DNA of 64,000 bases from Rhodanobacter sp. FDAARGOS 1247 (lineage in GTDB: Bacteria > Pseudomonadota > Gammaproteobacteria > Xanthomonadales > Rhodanobacteraceae), in the NCBI RefSeq assembly GCF_016889805.1, contig NZ_CP069535.1, positions 62,001 through 126,000 on the forward strand. The letters run 5' to 3'. Positions within the stretch are counted from its first letter, which is position 1. Each line of letters starts with the position of its first letter. Below, one piece after another: positions 1 to 7,837 of the stretch. Below the pieces are notes generated by a model that did no database searches, had not been told where the DNA came from, and saw only the letters and a list, made by a program, of their open reading frames with translations. The position numbers and the translations under genes are program-made.

Positions 1-1212
1 TTGAAGGACCCGACCGCGAGCAGCTTCTACGCGCCGTTCAGGCAGCTGCCGGCCACGATGCCCACCGACGAGGCCCAGACCTTGCAGGGACAGGCCTTGC
101 GCCGCCTTCGCGACGAGGTGATTCCGGCGTACGCCAGACTGCTGGCGTTCTTCCGCAACGAGTACCTGCCCCGTGCGCGCAAGACGCTCGCCGCCGAGGC
201 GCTGCCCGACGGCAAGGCGTTCTATCGCCAGCAGATCCGCGAGTACACCACGCTCGACCTCAGCCCCGACGCGATCCACCAGATCGGTCTGGACCAGGTG
301 GCGCAGATCCATGCGCAGATGCTGGAGGTGATCAAGGACACCGACTTCAAGGGCAGCTTCGCCGAGTTCCTGCAGTTCCTGCGCAGCGACCCGCAGTTCT
401 ACGCGAAGTCGCCAGAGGAGCTGCTGATGCGCAGCGCCTGGGTGGCCAAGGAAGTGGACGGCCAGATGGCCAGATATTTCGGCCACCTGCCGCGCCAGCG
501 CTTCACCATCGTGCCGGTGCCGGCGGACATCGCGCCGTACTACACCTCCGGTCGCGGCGGCCCGGACGAATACATGGTCAACACCTATGACCTGCCGTCG
601 CGGCCGCTGTACAACATGCCCGCGCTGACCCTGCATGAGTCCTATCCGGGCCACGCGCTGCAGCTGGAGCTGGCCGACGAGCAGCACGGCCAGCCCGCGT
701 TCCGCCGCAACAGCTACATCTCCGCCTACGGCGAGGGCTGGGGCCTCTATTCGGAATATCTCGGCAACGAGATGGGCATCTACAAGACCCCGTACCAGCG
801 TTTCGGCTACCTCACCTACCAGATGTGGCGGGCCTGCCGGCTGGTGGTCGACACCGGCATCCATCACCTGGGCTGGAGCCGGCAGCAGGCGATCGACTAC
901 CTCACCGTCAACACCGCGTTGTCCGCTCGCGAGATCGCCAACGAAGTCGACCGCTACATCAGCTGGCCCGGCCAGGCGCTGTCGTACGAACTGGGCTACC
1001 TGAAGATCCGCGAGCTGCGCGCGAAGGCGGAGCAGGCGCTCGGCGCGAAGTTCGACATCCGCCATTTCCACGACACCGTGCTGTCCACCGGCTCGGTGCC
1101 GTTGCCGGTGCTGGAACAGCGCATCGACCGCTTCATCGCCGACGGCGGTCCGGAGCCGGATTACGGCTGCGACTGTGCCGCAAAGGCGAAGGAGCAGCCG
1201 TCGGGACCGTGA
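1..1212 (+). CDS. DUF885 family protein, C-terminal part (5' end outside window)
   Basis: The reading frame is open from the first base, so the start lies upstream; only about 403 C-terminal residues of a family that is usually near 600 are visible. The motif HESYPGH near residue 213, followed by an AYGEGWGLYSE block about 30 residues later, is characteristic of DUF885 proteins and looks like a zinc-peptidase HExxH-type arrangement. The family is mostly periplasmic or secreted in Xanthomonadales, but the signal region is not visible here. The biochemical role is not established; metallopeptidase activity is inferred from the motif. It ends about 75 bases before the toxin-antitoxin pair and is not obviously linked to it. 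Confidence 0.85.
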   Translation: MKDPTASSFYAPFRQLPATMPTDEAQTLQGQALRRLRDEVIPAYARLLAFFRNEYLPRARKTLAAEALPDGKAFYRQQIREYTTLDLSPDAIHQIGLDQVAQIHAQMLEVIKDTDFKGSFAEFLQFLRSDPQFYAKSPEELLMRSAWVAKEVDGQMARYFGHLPRQRFTIVPVPADIAPYYTSGRGGPDEYMVNTYDLPSRPLYNMPALTLHESYPGHALQLELADEQHGQPAFRRNSYISAYGEGWGLYSEYLGNEMGIYKTPYQRFGYLTYQMWRACRLVVDTGIHHLGWSRQQAIDYLTVNTALSAREIANEVDRYISWPGQALSYELGYLKIRELRAKAEQALGAKFDIRHFHDTVLSTGSVPLPVLEQRIDRFIADGGPEPDYGCDCAAKAKEQPSGP

Positions 1213-1220
1213 GCCGGCAC

Positions 1221-1278
1221 TGGTCAAACATTGACCAAAGCTTCCCTTGTAGAGTAAATTGCATGTCAACTTTACAAG
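1221..1278 (+). promoter_or_regulatory. Double-palindrome operator and promoter of the Xre-RES module
   Basis: Two inverted repeats lie upstream of the antitoxin. TGGTCAA-ACA-TTGACCA (1221-1237) is a perfect 7-base palindrome. CTTGTAGAGT (1246-1255) and ACTTTACAAG (1269-1278) form a second pair with one mismatch. TTGACC inside the first palindrome can act as a -35 box, with TAAATT at 1255-1260 as a weak -10 after 18 bases. Autorepression by the antitoxin or the toxin-antitoxin complex is the expected role, by analogy with other type II modules. Confidence 0.55.
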
Positions 1279-1288
1279 GAGAGTGACC

Positions 1289-1681
1289 GTGCTGGCCCAG
1301 TCGCTGCCTGAAAACACTCCTGACGCGGACCTCGATGGTCCGGCGTTGCGCGCGTTCTTCCGTCTTGCCGAACACTGGAAGCTGCGCATCGCCGATCAGC
1401 GCAAGCTGCTCGGTGATCCGCCGGAATCGACCTTCTACAAGTGGAAGCGCCAGCAGGATGGTGCCCCGGGACGCGACACCATCGAGCGGATCAGCTACCT
1501 GCTCGGGATCTGGAAGTCGCTGCAGATCCTGTTTCCCGAACCGGCCCAGGCCGACGCCTGGCTGCACAAGCCGAATACGGCGTCGCTGTTCGGCGGCCAC
1601 TCCGCGCTGGAACGCATGCTGTCGGGCAATGTCGCCGACCTGTACGTGGTGCGGCAGTATCTGGACGCGCAGCGCGGCTGA
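1289..1681 (+). CDS. Xre/MbcA/ParS-type antitoxin of RES-Xre module
   Basis: This 130-residue protein has an N-terminal helical HTH-like part and a C-terminal DUF2384-type region with the conserved pattern FGGHSALERMLSGNVADL and a C-terminal YLDAQRG. These antitoxins pair with RES-domain toxins, and the RES gene follows 90 bases downstream. I chose the GTG at 1289 because AAGGAG ends 8 bases before it; the TTG at 1259 and GTG at 1283 in the same frame are badly placed for that ribosome site. It should neutralise the RES protein and bind the palindromes upstream. The family assignment is firm; autoregulation is inferred. Confidence 0.85.
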   Translation: MLAQSLPENTPDADLDGPALRAFFRLAEHWKLRIADQRKLLGDPPESTFYKWKRQQDGAPGRDTIERISYLLGIWKSLQILFPEPAQADAWLHKPNTASLFGGHSALERMLSGNVADLYVVRQYLDAQRG

Positions 1682-1771
1682 AGCGGTGACGGGCGTCGCG
1701 GCGAGCGAGACGGCGATGCCGCACGCTTTGCGCCTCTCCCTGCAGGCAAGGAAGCACTTCCAGGAACCCTG

Positions 1772-2473
1772 ATGCCAAACGAGTTGCCGCCCCTCAAACG
1801 CGTCCGCTGGAGCCAGGCGTACCGCATCGTGCCCAGCCGCTTCCCGCCGGTCGGGGTGTACGACCGCATTGCCGACCCGGCCGACATGGACGCGGTGTTC
1901 GCGATCGAAGCATTGACCAATCCGCGCCTGCGCGAGGAGATCGACGCGCTGAAGCTGGTGCCGAAGGCGCACCGGGTCAGCGGCCCGGGTTCGACGCCGG
2001 TGATGGCGGCATTCACCCATCTGAATCCGGAAGGCAGCCGTTTCTCCGATGGCACGTGGGGCGTGTTCTACGCGGCGCACAGCGTGGCCACCGCGGTCGA
2101 GGAAACGGTGTATCACCGCGAGCAATTCATGGCCGCGACCAGCGAACCGCCGTGCGAAGTGCAGATGCGCTGCTATCGCACCAGCGTGGACAGCAAGCTG
2201 CACGACCTGCGCGGTGGCTGGTCGGCGGAACAGGCGGCCGACAGTTACGTGGCCAGTGTGGCGCTGGCACGCAGGCTGCGCGGTGCCGGTTCGCCCGGCA
2301 TCGTTTTCGACAGCGCCCGGCATGCCGGCGGCGAATGCATCGCGGCGTTCTTCCCCGACGTGGTCGCGCCCTGCGTGCAGGCCAGGCACCTGGTCTACCG
2401 CTGGGACGGCACCCGCATCGCCCAGGTGCTGGAGGTGAGCGAGCTCAAGCGGTCCGGGCCGAACAAGTCGTAA
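1772..2473 (+). CDS. RES domain toxin
   Basis: This 233-residue protein matches the RES family. It has an N-terminal YRIVPSRFPP segment with the conserved arginine and the block FSDGTWGVFYAAHSVATAVEE near residues 91-111, including the invariant G-x-F-Y and T-A-x-x-E positions. It has no signal peptide. RES toxins of RES-Xre modules degrade NAD+ and cause growth arrest, with the arginine, tyrosine, glutamate and serine lining the active site; that activity is known for the family and inferred here. AGGAA lies about 7 bases before the ATG. The gene follows its antitoxin in the usual order and looks full length. Confidence 0.88.
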   Translation: MPNELPPLKRVRWSQAYRIVPSRFPPVGVYDRIADPADMDAVFAIEALTNPRLREEIDALKLVPKAHRVSGPGSTPVMAAFTHLNPEGSRFSDGTWGVFYAAHSVATAVEETVYHREQFMAATSEPPCEVQMRCYRTSVDSKLHDLRGGWSAEQAADSYVASVALARRLRGAGSPGIVFDSARHAGGECIAAFFPDVVAPCVQARHLVYRWDGTRIAQVLEVSELKRSGPNKS

Positions 2474-2571
2474 CAGCGCCGATCGTCGCGGAGTGGGCAC
2501 GATCGGCTTCCGGGGCGGGTGCCGAAGGCGACCTGCCGTTTCCCCCGGTCGCGCCGCGGCCTTGCTCGCGT

Positions 2572-2784
2572 CTACAGCTTCTCGAATTCCCGTTTGAGGT
2601 CGTAGCCCTTGTCGGTCACGATGCGTTCCAGCGTCCTCACGCGCTGCTCCAGCGTGTCCATGCGCGCCTGGTATTGCGGGTCCTCGCGTGGCTGGACCTG
2701 CTTGAAGCGCAGGTGGTCGCGGATGATGCGCGCGCCGAAGACGACGATGATGATGCTCAGTATGAAAAATTGACCGTGGTCCAT
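2572..2784 (-). CDS. pspB: PspB-like envelope stress protein
   Basis: This 70-residue protein has one N-terminal membrane segment (residues 6-20) and then a charged coiled-coil region with leucine spacing (TLEQRVRTLERIV). This is the PspB layout. PspB with PspC senses inner-membrane stress and releases PspA from PspF. It is the last gene of the psp operon here, nine bases after the second pspC, whereas enterobacterial operons place it second. Its C-terminal DLKREFEKL resembles the ends of PspA and the second PspC in this locus. Assignment rests on length, topology and operon position; sequence identity to PspB is modest. Confidence 0.7.
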   Translation of the reverse strand: MDHGQFFILSIIIVVFGARIIRDHLRFKQVQPREDPQYQARMDTLEQRVRTLERIVTDKGYDLKREFEKL

Positions 2785-2793
2785 CGTTGATTC

Positions 2794-3180
2794 CTAGTGT
2801 TCCAGATCGCGAAATTGGCGGTCGAGATCGCGTCGACGCGAAGTGACGTAGCCTTCCATGTGCTGCAAGTTGCTGTCCAGCTCGCGCCGGCGATGGCGTC
2901 GCTCGCGGAAGCCGTCGCCCGCCGGGTACCTCACGCTGCCCCAGTACGCCTCGTCGACATCGTGCCGCATGTCCGTCCTGGCGGGCAGCAGGAAGCCGAG
3001 AACGACATACGCCGCCAGCGTCACCACGCCGAACCAGAACAGCGCGATGACCGCGATGATCCGGACCAGGGTGACGTTGCAGCCGAGCTCGTCCGCCACG
3101 CCTGCACACACGCCCATGAGCCTGCCGTGGCGGGGATCGCGATGGAAGCGCTGCGCGCGCCCGTAGTCGTCGCGTGCCAT
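2794..3180 (-). CDS. pspC: PspC domain protein (second copy)
   Basis: This 128-residue protein begins with the PspC domain: a cytoplasmic R/H-rich lead, then RLMGVCAGVADELG (residues 20-33) and a membrane segment (about 41-66). The tail contains LQHMEGYV and RDLDRQFRDLE. PspC acts in the inner membrane with PspB to sense envelope stress. The tail is longer than in the adjacent PspC paralogue and shares a motif with PspA residues 177-201. It lies six bases downstream of the first pspC in the pspA operon and should be expressed from the sigma-54 promoter before pspA. Confidence 0.85.
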   Translation of the reverse strand: MARDDYGRAQRFHRDPRHGRLMGVCAGVADELGCNVTLVRIIAVIALFWFGVVTLAAYVVLGFLLPARTDMRHDVDEAYWGSVRYPAGDGFRERRHRRRELDSNLQHMEGYVTSRRRDLDRQFRDLEH

Positions 3181-3186
3181 GGCTCC

Positions 3187-3459
3187 TCAGCTCCGGTGAC
3201 GCGTCGATTGCCAGTAGCTGCGCTCGTCGCCGTCGCCGCAGTAACGCAGCGGTCGCTCCGGCATGACCAGCGCGGCGACGACGTAGGCCACCACGGCGGA
3301 CACCGGGAAGCACCAGGCCAGCGCCAGCGCGCCGGCGCGGGTCAGCCATACCGGCCAGTCGAAGCTTTCGGCGATGCCGGTGCATACGCCGAGGATCAGG
3401 CCGCGTTCCGAATCGCGATGGAGCGGGCGTCGACGATCTCCGTCCCGTGTAGCGTTCAT
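3187..3459 (-). CDS. PspC domain protein (first copy)
   Basis: About 90 residues. The PspC core GLILGVCTGIAESFD is followed by two hydrophobic stretches that could form one or two membrane segments, then a short polar tail. I start it at the ATG at 3459 because GGAGAG lies seven bases upstream; a GTG 54 bases further upstream in frame has no ribosome site. It differs from the next gene in lacking the long coiled tail, so the two copies are probably not interchangeable. The position between pspA and the second pspC suggests an accessory membrane sensor. The domain call is firm, the individual role is unknown. Confidence 0.8.
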   Translation of the reverse strand: MNATRDGDRRRPLHRDSERGLILGVCTGIAESFDWPVWLTRAGALALAWCFPVSAVVAYVVAALVMPERPLRYCGDGDERSYWQSTRHRS

Positions 3460-3543
3460 GCCTTGTCTCTCCAGTGGGTGTTGGGGTATCCGGATGGCTT
3501 CCGGCGTTGTCACGCCGCTTCCATCGGGCGGTGCCTCGTCTCG

Positions 3544-4224
3544 TTATTCCTTGTTCGCCGGCTTCGCCGAGCCCAGGCGTTCCTTCAGCGCCGCCAGTTC
3601 GGCCTCGACGTGGTCGTTGGTTTCCAGCTCCGCGAATTCGCGGTCGAGATCGCGCTGCTTGCCCAGGTCGTAGGCTTCGACCCGGCCTTCCATGTGTTCC
3701 AGCTTGCGCTCGTAGTGCTCGAAGCGACCCAGCGCGTTGTTGATCCGCTCGTCGTGGGTGCGGCTGCGCGCCTTCAGGCGGTTGGCCGCGGTGTGGTGGC
3801 GCAATTCGAAGGATTTCTGCCGATGCTTGGCATCGGCCAGCTTGACCTGCAGCGCGGCGATGTCGTCGTTGAGCTTGGCCAGGCCCAGTTCGACCTCGTG
3901 GCACTGGCGCTGCAGCGATTCCCGCGCGGCGTCCATGTGCTTCTTTTCGGCCAGCGCGGCCTTGGCCAGGTCGTCGCGCCCCTTGGTGATGGCCAGCTCG
4001 GCCCGACGCTGCCACTCGTCGGACTCGCGCTGGGCGTGTTCCACGCGCCGCTCCAGTTCCTTGCGGTCGGCGATCGCGCGCGCCGCGGCGGAGCGCACTT
4101 CCACCAGCGTGTCTTCCATCTCCTGGATGATCAGCCGCACCACCTTTTCCGGTTCCTCGGCCTTGTCCAGCATCGCGTTGATGTTGGAGTTGATGATGTC
4201 GCTCATTCTCGAAAAAACGCCCAT
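3544..4224 (-). CDS. pspA: Phage shock protein A
   Basis: This 226-residue protein is almost wholly helical and matches PspA/IM30. It opens with the amphipathic helix MGVFSRMSDIINSNINAML, continues EEPEKVVRLIIQEMEDTL and has a long coiled coil to about residue 200. Length is typical (about 222-230). PspA binds stressed inner membrane as an oligomer and, when unstressed, inhibits the activator PspF; an ESCRT-III-like membrane role is established for the family. It is the first gene of a minus-strand operon, with pspF divergent, and has a sigma-54 promoter about 45 bases upstream of the ATG. Confidence 0.95.
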   Translation of the reverse strand: MGVFSRMSDIINSNINAMLDKAEEPEKVVRLIIQEMEDTLVEVRSAAARAIADRKELERRVEHAQRESDEWQRRAELAITKGRDDLAKAALAEKKHMDAARESLQRQCHEVELGLAKLNDDIAALQVKLADAKHRQKSFELRHHTAANRLKARSRTHDERINNALGRFEHYERKLEHMEGRVEAYDLGKQRDLDREFAELETNDHVEAELAALKERLGSAKPANKE

Positions 4225-4266
4225 GTCTGCTTGCCTCGTGATGGTGAAGGGCCACGAAGTATCCAG

Positions 4267-4282
4267 AGCACGGGTCGTGCCA
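4267..4282 (-). promoter_or_regulatory. Sigma-54 promoter of the psp operon
   Basis: On the minus strand this reads TGGCACGACCCGTGCT. The GG (4281-4280) and GC (4269-4268) are separated by exactly ten bases, which is the defining spacing of a -24/-12 sigma-54 promoter, and TGGCACG is the full consensus for the -24 element. Transcription should start near 4256, giving a leader of about 30 bases before pspA. The divergent PspF is the expected activator. Its binding sites should lie in 4290-4440. Confidence 0.85.
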
Positions 4283-4446
4283 AACGCCGACGTCCTCTCA
4301 AGTCATTGATTGGTCCAGGTTTGACTCCTTGCGGCCGTGGAGGCGTGTCGTTCGCAGCGGTTGGATAAACCGATTTATGGTTGAATTCACCAATACCGGG
4401 TTGAATGAGCCATTCGACCATTCCCCCCTCTGCGAGTTGATGTCCC

Positions 4447-5490
4447 ATGCCAGATCCGCGGCCATCGGATACCGAAATCACCGCCATGCTGGGCGAGTCG
4501 ACGGCCTTCCTCGATTTGCTGGAACACGTCTCGCGGGTGGCGGCGGTGAACAAGCCGGTGCTGGTCATCGGCGAGCGCGGCACCGGCAAGGAGCTGATCG
4601 CGGCGCGACTGCATTACCTGTCGCCGCGCTGGGAGGCGCCGCTGGTGAAGCTCAACTGCGCGACCCTGACCGAAGCCCTGCTCGAAACCGAGTTGTTCGG
4701 CCATGAGGCGGGCGCGTTCACCGGCGCCAGCCGCCGCCACATCGGCCGTTTCGAGCAGGCCCACGGCGGCACGCTGTTCCTCGACGAGCTGGCCACGGTT
4801 TCCCTGCGCGTGCAGGAAAAGATCCTGCGCGCCGTCGAGTACGGCCAGTTCGAACGCGTCGGCGGCAACGAGACGCTGACCGTGGACGCCCGCATCGTGG
4901 GCGCGACCAATGGCGACCTGCCCGCCGCCGTGCGCGCAGGAACATTTCGCGCCGACCTGCTCGACCGCCTGGCCTTCGACGTGCTGACGGTGCCACCGCT
5001 GCGCGCGCGCACCGGTGACATCCTGCAACTGGCCGAGCACTTCGCGCTCAACATCAGTCGCGAGCTGGGCCGGGACCTGTTCGCCGGTTTCAGCGAATCC
5101 GCCCGCGGCGCGCTGATCCGCTATCCGTGGCCGGGCAATGTGCGCGAGCTGAAGAACGTGGTCGAGCGATCGGTGCACCGCACGCCGGCCGACGACCCGG
5201 TCGACGCCATCGTTTTCGATCCCTTCGCTTCCGCGTTCCGGCCGGCGGTCGAGGCCGAGCCGGAAGCCGTCGAGGTGGCAGCGCCGGAAAGAAAATCGAT
5301 CCGGCTTCCCTGCGACATCAAGACCGAGATGGCGCGCCTGGAAGTGGACCTGGTCCAGCGCGCGCTCGTCGAAGCCCGCCACAGCCAGGTCGAGGCAGCG
5401 CCACTGCTCGGACTCAGCTATCACCAACTGCGCGCGCTGTTGCGCAAGCACGGCATGGTGAAGTCGCGCCGTCGCGGGGACGCTCCATGA
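4447..5490 (+). CDS. pspF: PspF-type sigma-54 activator
   Basis: This 347-residue enhancer-binding protein starts directly with the AAA+ domain and has no receiver or sensor domain, as in PspF. Walker A is GERGTGKE (about residue 39). The sigma-54 contact loop GAFTGA follows near residue 87, Walker B is TLFLDEL, and the arginine-finger region reads FRADLLDRL. A C-terminal Fis-type HTH covers the last 45 residues (AAPLLGLSYHQLRALLRKHG). It is divergent from pspA, whose promoter is sigma-54 dependent. In the known system PspA binds PspF and blocks its ATPase until membrane stress. No strong ribosome site precedes the ATG. Confidence 0.92.
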   Translation: MPDPRPSDTEITAMLGESTAFLDLLEHVSRVAAVNKPVLVIGERGTGKELIAARLHYLSPRWEAPLVKLNCATLTEALLETELFGHEAGAFTGASRRHIGRFEQAHGGTLFLDELATVSLRVQEKILRAVEYGQFERVGGNETLTVDARIVGATNGDLPAAVRAGTFRADLLDRLAFDVLTVPPLRARTGDILQLAEHFALNISRELGRDLFAGFSESARGALIRYPWPGNVRELKNVVERSVHRTPADDPVDAIVFDPFASAFRPAVEAEPEAVEVAAPERKSIRLPCDIKTEMARLEVDLVQRALVEARHSQVEAAPLLGLSYHQLRALLRKHGMVKSRRRGDAP

Positions 5491-5606
5491 GTGACAACCG
5501 TGAAATCACCCTCGTCGTCGTTGCGCTACGCTCGGGAACGGCGTTTCCCGCTGTCTGCAGGCAGCATCGATAATCTGCAGCCGGCATGACCACGACGGAG
5601 CGAACG

Positions 5607-6287
5607 ATGAAATGCATGCGTCATCTGCTGTGGATCCTGCTGCTGTGCCCGCTGCTGGCGGCGGCACGCGACAACCGGGAAAACGAACATGCGCAGTGGA
5701 ACCGGGATATCGCCGCGTTCCAGGCCACGGATCGGGCGCAGCCACCGGCGGCGGGCGCGGTGTTGTTCATCGGCAGTTCGTCGATCCGCATGTGGCGCTC
5801 GCTGGCGACGGATTTCCCGCAGGTGCGCACGCTCAACCGCGGCTTTGGCGGTTCGGAGCTCGACGATGCCACCTTCTTCGCCGACCGCATCGTGGCGCCG
5901 TACCATCCGCGCGCGATCGTGATGTATGCGGGCGACAACGACCTGGCCGACGGCGACAGCCCGGCCCGTGTGCGCGACGACTTCGCCGCCTTCGTGCGCA
6001 AGGCGCGCTCGTACGACGCTGATGTCCCGATCGCCTTCATCGCCATCAAGCCCAGCGTGGCGCGCGCGGTGTTGCTGCCGAAGATCCGCGAGGCGAATGC
6101 GCTGGTGCGCGCCTATGCCGTCAGCCAGCCGGGCGTCAGTTACCTGGACGTGTTCACCCCGATGCTGGGCAGCGACGGCCAGCCGCAATCGCGTTGGTTC
6201 ATCGCCGACGGGCTGCACATGAACCGGCAGGGCTATGCGCTGTGGACCGGCGTGGTGGGTCCGTGGCTGGACGCCACGTTGCGCTGA
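5607..6287 (+). CDS. Secreted SGNH/GDSL hydrolase
   Basis: The protein has about 226 residues. A signal peptide (HLLWILLLCPLLAAA) follows the ATG at 5607, which has GGAG seven to ten bases upstream; the frame is open to an earlier ATG at 5586, which would place the signal poorly. The four SGNH blocks are visible: GSSSIRMW with the nucleophile serine, GFGGSEL with the glycine, AGDNDLA with the asparagine, and IADGLHMN with the catalytic Asp-His pair. The product is a periplasmic or exported esterase or lipase-like enzyme. The substrate cannot be told from sequence. It is a single gene between pspF and phhA. Confidence 0.85.
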   Translation: MKCMRHLLWILLLCPLLAAARDNRENEHAQWNRDIAAFQATDRAQPPAAGAVLFIGSSSIRMWRSLATDFPQVRTLNRGFGGSELDDATFFADRIVAPYHPRAIVMYAGDNDLADGDSPARVRDDFAAFVRKARSYDADVPIAFIAIKPSVARAVLLPKIREANALVRAYAVSQPGVSYLDVFTPMLGSDGQPQSRWFIADGLHMNRQGYALWTGVVGPWLDATLR

Positions 6288-6296
6288 TCCGGCGAA

Positions 6297-7184
6297 TCAG
6301 GTGTCCGCGTTGGTCGCCCAGCCCACGCGGTCGCCGCGGGTGAACACGCGGTCCTCATCGAGCACGTCGCCGGCGGCGTGCGCGGGCGATTCGCACAGCT
6401 TCGCGTAGATCGGCGTGAAGTCCGGATGGGTGGCCTCGAACAGCTGCTCGAAGCTGTCGATCACGAAATAGGTCTGCTGGTAGGTGTCGATGCGGTAGCG
6501 CGTGCTCATCACGCGTTCCAGGCCGAAGCCGATGCGGTTGGGCGAGGGCGAATCGAGCGAGTAGATCGACTCGCCCTTGGAGCTGACGATGCCGGCGCCG
6601 TAGATGCGCAGGCCGTCGCCGGTGTTGATCAGGCCGAACTCCACCGTGTACCAGTACAGCCGGGTCAGGTTCATCAGCGCTTCGGGGCCGATCGCGAACG
6701 CCTTCATGCCGCCGCGGCCGTAGGCCTGCATGTAGCCGGCGAACACCGGGTTCAGCAGCAGCGGCACGTGGCCGAACATGTCGTGGAACAGGTCCGGCTC
6801 GCTGAGGTAGTCGAGCTGGTCGGGTTTCCTGATCCACCAGCTGACCGGGAAACGGCGGTGGGCCAGGTGGTCGAAGAACACCTCGTCCGGCAGCAGGCCT
6901 TCCACCGCGACCAGCTCCCAGCCGGTGGCGGCGCCGAGCACCTTGTTCAACTCGGCAAATTTCGGGATGCCGCCATCGCCCAGGCCGAAGCGCTCGACGC
7001 CGTCGAGGAATTCCCGGCAGGCGCGGCCCGGCAGCAGTTCGCGCTGGCGCTTGAACAGCGTGTCCCAGACTTCATGATCGGTCGCGCTGTAGCTGTCCCA
7101 TGGCTGTTCGACCACGCCGGTGGCATAGACCGGCACGTAGCCGCGGTCGGTCTGCTGGTGTTCGACTTTGCGAGGGGTGTCCAT
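6297..7184 (-). CDS. phhA: Phenylalanine 4-monooxygenase
   Basis: This 295-residue protein matches bacterial phenylalanine hydroxylase throughout. The non-haem iron triad is visible: His134 and His139 in LFHDMFGHVP and Glu182 in YWYTVEFG. The enzyme converts L-phenylalanine to L-tyrosine using tetrahydrobiopterin and O2. Length is typical of proteobacterial PhhA (about 260-300). An Lrp-type regulator starts 134 bases away in the opposite direction, a common arrangement for amino-acid-responsive control of phhA. No pterin-4a-carbinolamine dehydratase (phhB) gene lies next to it, so the cofactor recycling gene must be elsewhere. Confidence 0.95.
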   Translation of the reverse strand: MDTPRKVEHQQTDRGYVPVYATGVVEQPWDSYSATDHEVWDTLFKRQRELLPGRACREFLDGVERFGLGDGGIPKFAELNKVLGAATGWELVAVEGLLPDEVFFDHLAHRRFPVSWWIRKPDQLDYLSEPDLFHDMFGHVPLLLNPVFAGYMQAYGRGGMKAFAIGPEALMNLTRLYWYTVEFGLINTGDGLRIYGAGIVSSKGESIYSLDSPSPNRIGFGLERVMSTRYRIDTYQQTYFVIDSFEQLFEATHPDFTPIYAKLCESPAHAAGDVLDEDRVFTRGDRVGWATNADT

Positions 7185-7318
7185 GGCGCGGCTCCGGGTG
7201 GGACAGGCGATCTCAAGGATACGGTGGATCGCCCGCAGCAGGCTTGCCTTATTGTCCGATTACGGGTCGAGAATGAACTATTCTTGCGTCAAGCGCCAAA
7301 AGAGAAGGAGATCATTGC

Positions 7319-7819
7319 ATGACCTCGCTGGATCGCACCGACCTGCGCATGCTCGCCGTGCTGCAGAGCGAAGGCCGCATCACCAATGCCGAACTGGCCG
7401 AGCGGGTCAGCCTGTCGCCGTCGGCCTGCCTGCGCCGGCTGCAACGGCTGGAGGCGGACCAGGTGATCACCGGCTACGCCGCCCAGGTCGATCCGCAGGC
7501 GGTCGGACTGGGCCTGCAGGCCTTCGTGAGGGTCCAGCTGACCCGCCACGAGAGCGCGGCGATCGAGGGTTTCGTCGAGCGCGTCAGCGGCTGGGACGAA
7601 GTGGTCGCCTGCCATGCGCTGACTGGCGACATGGACTACCTGCTGCACGTTTACGTGGCCGACCTCAAGGACTTCTCGCGCTTCCTGCTCGACCATCTGT
7701 TGAACGCCAGCGGGGTCGGCGATGTCAATTCGAGCTTCGTGCTGAGAACGGTGAAGCGTTCGCCCTCGCTGCCGCTGGCGCAGCTGGAGCGATCGGGGCC
7801 TGCGGCGGCGCGGAACTAA
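7319..7819 (+). CDS. Lrp/AsnC family regulator
   Basis: This 166-residue protein has an N-terminal winged HTH (LDRTDLRMLAVLQSEGRI, then SLSPSACLRRLQRLE) and a C-terminal RAM ligand domain with the conserved VVACHALTGDMDYLLHV block. AAGGAG lies ten bases before the ATG. It is divergent from phhA, so it probably senses phenylalanine or another amino acid and controls phhA; that link is inferred from position only. The following acyltransferase begins 18 bases later on the same strand and may be co-transcribed. Confidence 0.92.
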   Translation: MTSLDRTDLRMLAVLQSEGRITNAELAERVSLSPSACLRRLQRLEADQVITGYAAQVDPQAVGLGLQAFVRVQLTRHESAAIEGFVERVSGWDEVVACHALTGDMDYLLHVYVADLKDFSRFLLDHLLNASGVGDVNSSFVLRTVKRSPSLPLAQLERSGPAAARN

Positions 7820-7837
7820 CGTTAAACTGGGCAGCTG

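Noticed and set aside
1133..4255. Very long minus-strand open frame over the toxin-antitoxin and psp genes
   Set aside because: It is antisense or out of frame to several well-supported genes and rich in Arg, Ala and Gly repeats as expected from high-G+C shadow frames.
5487..5573. Short frame of 28 codons overlapping the pspF stop
   Set aside because: It has an ATGA overlap but no ribosome site of its own, no recognisable sequence and low complexity; probably chance.
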